Origin: Acinetobacter sp.
Lineage (GTDB): Bacteria; Pseudomonadota; Gammaproteobacteria; Pseudomonadales; Moraxellaceae
Direction of reading: 5' to 3'
NCBI GenBank assembly: GCA_008017255.1
Contig: SSHD01000069.1
Location: forward strand, 1-9,351
DNA length: 9,351 bases
Under the pieces are notes generated by a model. That model made no database searches, had not been told where the DNA came from, and saw nothing but the letters and a program-made list of their open reading frames with translations. Below are positions 5,884 to 9,351 of this stretch, one piece after another; position 1 is the first letter of the stretch, and each line of letters begins with the position of its first letter. Made by a program: the position numbers and the translations under genes.

Positions 5884-7259
5884 TCGTATTGCTCACGATA
5901 TTTACGCACAATGTACAGTGCAATAATGTTTAAACCCAAAGTGATCACAAACAAAGTTAAACCAAGGGCAAATGCCACTAATGCTTGTGGGCTGGCAAAA
6001 TCGGTATCACCTGTTAATTGCTTCACAATCGTCACGGTCACGGTCGAAACGGCTTCTAGCGGATTGGCATGCAACAATGGGCTATTCCCTGCTGCCAGTA
6101 CCACAATCATGGTTTCACCCACTGCACGAGAAACTGCCAATAAGAATGCACCGGTAATACCCGGTAAAGCTGCCGGCAACACCACCTGACGAATGGTTTC
6201 CGACTTGGTTGCACCTAAGCCTAAAGAACCATCACGCAGTGAACGTGGCACTTGGGTAATAATGTCATCGGACAGTGAGGACACGAATGGGATAATCATA
6301 ATTCCCATCACAAAACCTGCGGTTAAAGCACTGGTGGCATTAATATTGACACCAACGCTTTCACCCAACATTTTAAAGAATGGGCCAATCACCATCATGG
6401 CAAATACACCATACACAATGGTCGGAATACCTGCTAATACTTCAATGGTTGGTTTTGCCCAAGCACGCAGGTTGGAAGATGCGTATTCAGCCAAATAAAT
6501 CGCAATCATTAAGCCAATAGGTACTGCGACTAAAAGTGCAATACCGCTGACCATGAAAGTACCCCAAAGCAGCGGTAAAATCCCGTAACTGCCTTCGGCG
6601 TTGCCTGAGGTGCTAAAACCTGGATTCCACTCTGTACCAAAGAAGAAATCGACTGGACTGACAAATTTGAAAAAGTTTAATGCCTCAGTCAGCATCGACA
6701 ATACAATACCAATGGTGGTGAGAATTGCCACGCCAGAGCATAAAATCAGACCGACATTAATCGCCATTTCGACTTGGTTACGGGCACGGTATTGCTGACT
6801 CACATAGCGTTTTGCCCAAACCAAACCGGCTAAAGCTGCGCTAATTACGACTGCTAATTTAGCAAAAGAACCAATGGTTTGAAATTTAGCCAATTGTTGT
6901 GCTGCTGCCACTTCATAAGCAGTGGGCTGATCGGTCAGACCAAATCCCGAAGCAATGGCTTGCACACGATCAATTAATACATCACGACCCGCGGCATCTA
7001 AAGAACTACTGACCGCTGTCGGTACGTTATTAAAAATAATCTGCTGTAATACGCTCGGCTCTACCAAGTTCCAAACAATTAAAATTAAAAAAGCAGGAAT
7101 ACCACACCACAAAGCCACCAACGCACCATAATAAACAGGGCGTGAATGTAGTGCTGCAGAGTTATTTCCCTTACCTGCTAGGTTACGGCTTTTACTCAGC
7201 CCGATTTGATATGCAATTGCCACAAAGGCTAACAACACACCGATAAGTAGCAGATTCAT
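5880..7259 (-). CDS. pstC: Phosphate ABC transporter permease PstC with extended N-terminal domain
   Basis: PstC partners PstA in the inner-membrane phosphate channel. It is 459 aa against ~319 in E. coli. Residues 1-~160 are an added N-terminal module with hydrophobic segments near 2-20, 43-66 and 131-148, separated by a ~65-residue soluble loop (67-130); this corresponds to the PstC_N domain as I recall it. The permease core follows: helices near 166-190, 226-257, 270-295, 308-328, 367-390 and 425-450. The EAA coupling loop is R-S-L-R-D-G-S-L-G-L-G-A-T-K at 339-352, and the P-G-I-T-G-A-F and A-V-G-E-T-M segments are typical of PstC. GGAG at 7268-7265 lies 5 bp before the ATG. It starts 101 bp after pstS, beyond a terminator-like hairpin, and overlaps pstA by 4 bp. 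Confidence 0.95.
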   Translation of the reverse strand: MNLLLIGVLLAFVAIAYQIGLSKSRNLAGKGNNSAALHSRPVYYGALVALWCGIPAFLILIVWNLVEPSVLQQIIFNNVPTAVSSSLDAAGRDVLIDRVQAIASGFGLTDQPTAYEVAAAQQLAKFQTIGSFAKLAVVISAALAGLVWAKRYVSQQYRARNQVEMAINVGLILCSGVAILTTIGIVLSMLTEALNFFKFVSPVDFFFGTEWNPGFSTSGNAEGSYGILPLLWGTFMVSGIALLVAVPIGLMIAIYLAEYASSNLRAWAKPTIEVLAGIPTIVYGVFAMMVIGPFFKMLGESVGVNINATSALTAGFVMGIMIIPFVSSLSDDIITQVPRSLRDGSLGLGATKSETIRQVVLPAALPGITGAFLLAVSRAVGETMIVVLAAGNSPLLHANPLEAVSTVTVTIVKQLTGDTDFASPQALVAFALGLTLFVITLGLNIIALYIVRKYREQYE

Positions 7260-7310
7260 GTAATCTCCACTGTTCTCTCAATTTTGTTCATTTGAAAAAA
7301 CTTAGCTAGA

Positions 7311-7346
7311 CAAAAAGGCTGATGATCCAAACGTCTCACCAGCCTT
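7311..7346 (-). terminator. Terminator-like hairpin between pstS and pstC (probable attenuator)
   Basis: On the minus strand an 11-bp stem, AAGGCTGGTGA (7346-7336) with TCATCAGCCTT (7325-7315), has one G-U wobble and a 10-nt loop. Five T residues follow (7316-7312, two of them in the stem), then G. It begins 14 bp after the pstS stop. Partial termination here, or protection of the pstS mRNA 3' end, would raise PstS over PstC/PstA/PstB. The T-run is short, so read-through is expected. Confidence 0.8.
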
Positions 7347-7360
7347 GCTTTTAAACGGTT

Positions 7361-8392
7361 TTATTTAACCGCTTTACCCGCTTTAAAGTCAGCAAGAATT
7401 TTTGCACGTTCTTTGTCGCTCATTGGAATTAAACCAGCTCTTTCCAACTTAGAACCTTTACCAGATACCTTCTTGTTTAAAAAGTATTCAGCAAATTGCG
7501 GTAAGCCTTTAATTGATTTTAGATGCTCGCCTTTTACATAGATAAATAATGGACGAGAAACTGGGTATTGACCACTTAAAATTGTTTTCTCAGATGGCGT
7601 TACAGCATTTACTGTTGCAACACGCAACTTATCACGGTTTTGGTCGTAGAAACTTAAACCGAATACACCAACTGCATTTGGAGAAGTTTTTAAGCGTGCC
7701 AATGTTTCAGTATAATCGCCTGCAATTTCAATGACACGGCCATCTTTACGGAAAGTTGAACAAGCTTTTTTCTGTTGGTCTTTCTCTAGGTTTTTAAAGT
7801 AATCAAATGCTTCACAACCTGCTTCAACCATTTTCTCTTGAAACACTTCACGCGTACCGTGGTTCGATGCAGGAATAACTAAAGTAATCGCTTCTTTAGG
7901 GAGTGATGGGTCAATTTGGTTCCAAGTGGTGTATGGGTTGGCAACCAATTTACCATTTGAAGGTAATTGCGCAGAAATGGCCGTGAATACATGTACTGGC
8001 TTTAATTTATAAACTGCTTTTTTTGCATTAGATGCAAATACAATACCGTCATAACCAATTTTGATTTCTTGAACAGTATTTACGCCTGCTTTTTTACATG
8101 CAGCAAGTTCTGTGTCTTTAATTTTACGAGAAGCATTTGCGATGTCGATGGTGTTATCGCCCACACCTTGACAGAACTGTTTTAAACCGCCAGAAGTACC
8201 GCCTGAACCAACCACTGGAGTTTTAAATTGTGGGAAAGTATTACCAAATTCTTCAGCAACAATACTTGTAAAAGGCAATACCGTTGATGAACCAGCAATT
8301 TGAATTGTATCACGAGCAGCATTGGCAGTCGTAGCGACAGTGATTCCAGATACAGCAAGTGCAAGTGCGATGTGACGTGGATTTAAGCGCAT
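7361..8392 (-). CDS. pstS: Periplasmic phosphate-binding protein PstS
   Basis: PstS binds inorganic phosphate in the periplasm and delivers it to PstC/PstA. From the ATG at 8392 it is 343 aa. It has a Sec signal peptide (basic M-R-L-N-P-R-H, hydrophobic 8-20, cleavage probably after A-N-A at 23-25). Phosphate-loop candidates are G-S-S-T-V-L-P-F at 34-41, V-G-S-G-G-T-S-G-G at 61-69, G-Y-D-G-I-V-F-A at 113-120 and S-N-H-G-T-R-E-V-F at 176-184. Four Cys in the mature protein (74, 99, 193, 211) could form two disulfides. An ATG 15 bp upstream (8407) is in frame, but AGAG at 8404-8401 sits 8 bp before 8392 and the protein from there begins like a normal signal peptide. The motifs resemble alphaproteobacterial PstS more than E. 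coli PstS (from recall). A Pho box lies ~90 bp upstream. Confidence 0.95.
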   Translation of the reverse strand: MRLNPRHIALALAVSGITVATTANAARDTIQIAGSSTVLPFTSIVAEEFGNTFPQFKTPVVGSGGTSGGLKQFCQGVGDNTIDIANASRKIKDTELAACKKAGVNTVQEIKIGYDGIVFASNAKKAVYKLKPVHVFTAISAQLPSNGKLVANPYTTWNQIDPSLPKEAITLVIPASNHGTREVFQEKMVEAGCEAFDYFKNLEKDQQKKACSTFRKDGRVIEIAGDYTETLARLKTSPNAVGVFGLSFYDQNRDKLRVATVNAVTPSEKTILSGQYPVSRPLFIYVKGEHLKSIKGLPQFAEYFLNKKVSGKGSKLERAGLIPMSDKERAKILADFKAGKAVK

Positions 8393-8465
8393 TATATTTA
8401 CTCTCATTTATGCAATTTGGTTTTACAACTCTTTTCAAATTAAGCGTTGTACTTTGGTTAAATGC

Positions 8466-8471
8466 ATTTTG
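8466..8471 (-). promoter_or_regulatory. Predicted -10 element of the pstS promoter
   Basis: On the minus strand CAAAAT (8471-8466) lies exactly 10 bp downstream of the last TTGTCAT half-site, the spacing seen in E. coli PhoB-dependent promoters, where the Pho box replaces the -35. It matches TATAAT at 4 of 6 positions, a weak hexamer as expected for an activator-dependent promoter. An overlapping alternative is TATCAA (8474-8469). Transcription would start near 8459, giving a leader of ~65 nt. Confidence 0.55.
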
Positions 8472-8481
8472 ATAGGATAAT

Positions 8482-8521
8482 ATGACAATTAAGTGACAAC
8501 TTTATGACGCTTTTATGATGA
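8482..8521 (-). promoter_or_regulatory. Tandem Pho box (PhoB-binding site) upstream of pstS
   Basis: On the minus strand, half-sites recur every 11 bp, each followed by a 4-bp AT-rich spacer: TCATCAT (8521-8515), GCGTCAT (8510-8504), TTGTCAC (8499-8493) and TTGTCAT (8488-8482). The last two form a full Pho box close to the E. coli consensus of CTGTCAT repeats with a 4-bp A/T spacer; the GCGTCAT-AAAG-TTGTCAC pair is an almost equally good second box. This places pstSCAB under PhoB/PhoR, induced by phosphate limitation. The outermost half-site is degenerate (4 to 5 of 7 matches). Confidence 0.9.
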
Positions 8522-8724
8522 TCGGGATTTCAAGCTAAATTTTATAAAACTACAATCTATCTGTTGTATGAGTTTAGAACAGCCGAACGCTTGCTGTAAC
8601 ATAGCTTAGCATCTAAATCTTTGCGTATTTTTTGTTTTAATGTATCTCGACATCTACTGCTTTTCACACTCATCACTTTTGCCTACTGGCTATATTTAAG
8701 CACTTCCACCCGATGAATCAGCAT

Positions 8725-8750
8725 AAAAAAAAGACCGCCACAGCGATCTT
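8725..8750 (-). terminator. Intrinsic terminator of ddc
   Basis: On the minus strand AAGATCGC (8750-8743) pairs with GCGGTCTT (8738-8731), with one U-G wobble, around a 4-nt loop. An eight-T run (8732-8725) overlaps and follows the stem. It starts 17 bp after the ddc stop and isolates ddc from the pstS promoter. Confidence 0.88.
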
Positions 8751-8767
8751 TTCTATAGTGCAAGGAC

Positions 8768-9351
8768 TTAAGCAATCGGTGGCGTATAGCGACCCGCGGC
8801 AATCGCATCTTTAATCCGATCTGCTTCATTCAGCACCAAACTTAATAAGTTTTGTACGTTTTCAAGCGTTGCAACTGGACTTAAAGTCGTCATTTTCAAA
8901 GATTGAACATTGCCCACTTTGGTCACGCCGATATTGGCTTCGCCACGCGCAAACAATTCATCTGCTACGTTTTGATTCAAACTATCAATAAACTCAGTAG
9001 GATAACCCTCTGGAACCACACGGAATAAAACTGACGCAAATTGTGGCTCAATCAACAACTCTAAACCAGCAGTCGCCTTAATATAATCTGCCACTTGACG
9101 TGTTAATTTCACACCATGATCAATCATTGAACCATAAAGTTCTTCACCTAATGCTTCAACGGTCATCCACAATTTCAATGCATCAAAACGACGCGTGGTT
9201 TGCAATGATTTAGACACTAGGTTCGGTACACCATGTTCTTCGTCATAAGCAGAGTTTAAGTACTCCGCTTCATAATGCATAAAGCGATAGTTTGCTTCAT
9301 CTTTCAACAAGAAAGCGCCACAACTAATGCTTTGGAAATAATGCTTATGGA
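8768..9351 (-). CDS. ddc: L-2,4-diaminobutyrate decarboxylase, C-terminal part (5' end outside window)
   Basis: This is the last ~194 codons of a group II PLP-dependent decarboxylase. The full enzyme (~510 aa in Acinetobacter, from recall) converts L-2,4-diaminobutyrate to 1,3-diaminopropane, after diaminobutyrate is made by the Dat aminotransferase, usually encoded next door. The frame runs open to the window edge, so the TTG near 9310 is not a start. The first visible residues are [13 protein letters not shown]. By comparison with the H-K-x-(F/L) motif of this family, the Lys encoded at 9346-9344 should be the residue that binds PLP. Downstream, R-R-F-D-A-L-K-L-W (about 9192-9166) is the conserved substrate-domain motif. 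Alternative: another group II decarboxylase such as a siderophore-type homologue; the Acinetobacter-like context favours ddc. It ends 17 bp before a strong terminator. Confidence 0.85.
   Translation of the reverse strand, partial: HKHYFQSISCGAFLLKDEANYRFMHYEAEYLNSAYDEEHGVPNLVSKSLQTTRRFDALKLWMTVEALGEELYGSMIDHGVKLTRQVADYIKATAGLELLIEPQFASVLFRVVPEGYPTEFIDSLNQNVADELFARGEANIGVTKVGNVQSLKMTTLSPVATLENVQNLLSLVLNEADRIKDAIAAGRYTPPIA

Larger units (their letters stand above)
8408..8767. other. Non-coding gap between ddc and pstS
   Basis: These 360 bases hold the pstS Pho box and promoter on the right-to-left strand (8466-8521) and the ddc terminator (8725-8750). The middle, about 8531-8720, is AT-rich with no credible gene. 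It shows only weak short inverted repeats, for example ACAGC/GCTGT (8579-8583, 8593-8597) and TACAA/TTGTA (8551-8555, 8564-8568), to which I assign no function. Confidence 0.7.

Noticed and set aside
6193..6498. 101-codon + strand ORF opposite pstC
   Set aside because: It is antisense to the conserved permease core of pstC and has no independent evidence.
8393..8407. ATG start for pstS at 8407
   Set aside because: No Shine-Dalgarno precedes it. The start at 8392 has AGAG at 8 bp and gives a typical signal peptide.
8531..8720. Possible riboswitch or small RNA in the ddc-pstS gap
   Set aside because: Only short, weak inverted repeats are present, with no recognisable conserved core and no terminator of its own.

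Overview
The window looks like chromosomal core DNA of a gammaproteobacterium, most probably Acinetobacter or a close Moraxellaceae relative. This rests on three things: moderately AT-rich DNA with short intergenic gaps, the gene neighbourhood (PBP2, rsmD, S49 peptidase, pst genes, diaminobutyrate decarboxylase), and the protein sequences as I remember them from Acinetobacter. The genus is an inference from recall; no search was run. I see no mobile element, CRISPR array, rRNA or tRNA.

Left part, + strand (1-2364): the 3' end of a class B penicillin-binding protein 2 gene (mrdA/pbpA) overlaps rsmD (16S rRNA guanine-N2 methyltransferase) by one base. A small orphan lipoprotein gene and a DUF2238/YjdF-like polytopic membrane protein gene follow. 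The last gene ends inside a bidirectional terminator hairpin that separates it from the convergent minus-strand genes.

Right part, - strand (2383-9351), in transcription order: the C-terminal part of L-2,4-diaminobutyrate decarboxylase (ddc, cut by the window edge at its presumed PLP lysine), a terminator, and a 360-bp regulatory gap. Then comes the phosphate-specific transport operon pstS-pstC-pstA-pstB, a terminator, a gap with an extended inverted repeat, and a sohB-type S49 peptidase gene. The pst operon has a clear Pho box: four 11-bp-periodic half-sites placed 10 bp upstream of a -10-like hexamer. PstS delivers periplasmic phosphate to the PstC/PstA channel, which PstB powers by ATP hydrolysis. 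A terminator-like hairpin between pstS and pstC would allow PstS to be made in excess of the membrane complex. No phoU follows pstB.

The most notable points are these: PstC and PstA carry large N-terminal or periplasmic additions, and PstB has an extra N-terminal tail of about 50 residues. PstS resembles the alphaproteobacterial type more than the E. coli type. The SohB homologue lacks the usual N-terminal membrane anchor. The small lipoprotein and the DUF2238 protein have no assigned function. I find no convincing evidence of a wholly new system; the region reads as housekeeping and phosphate-uptake genes with some lineage-specific twists.
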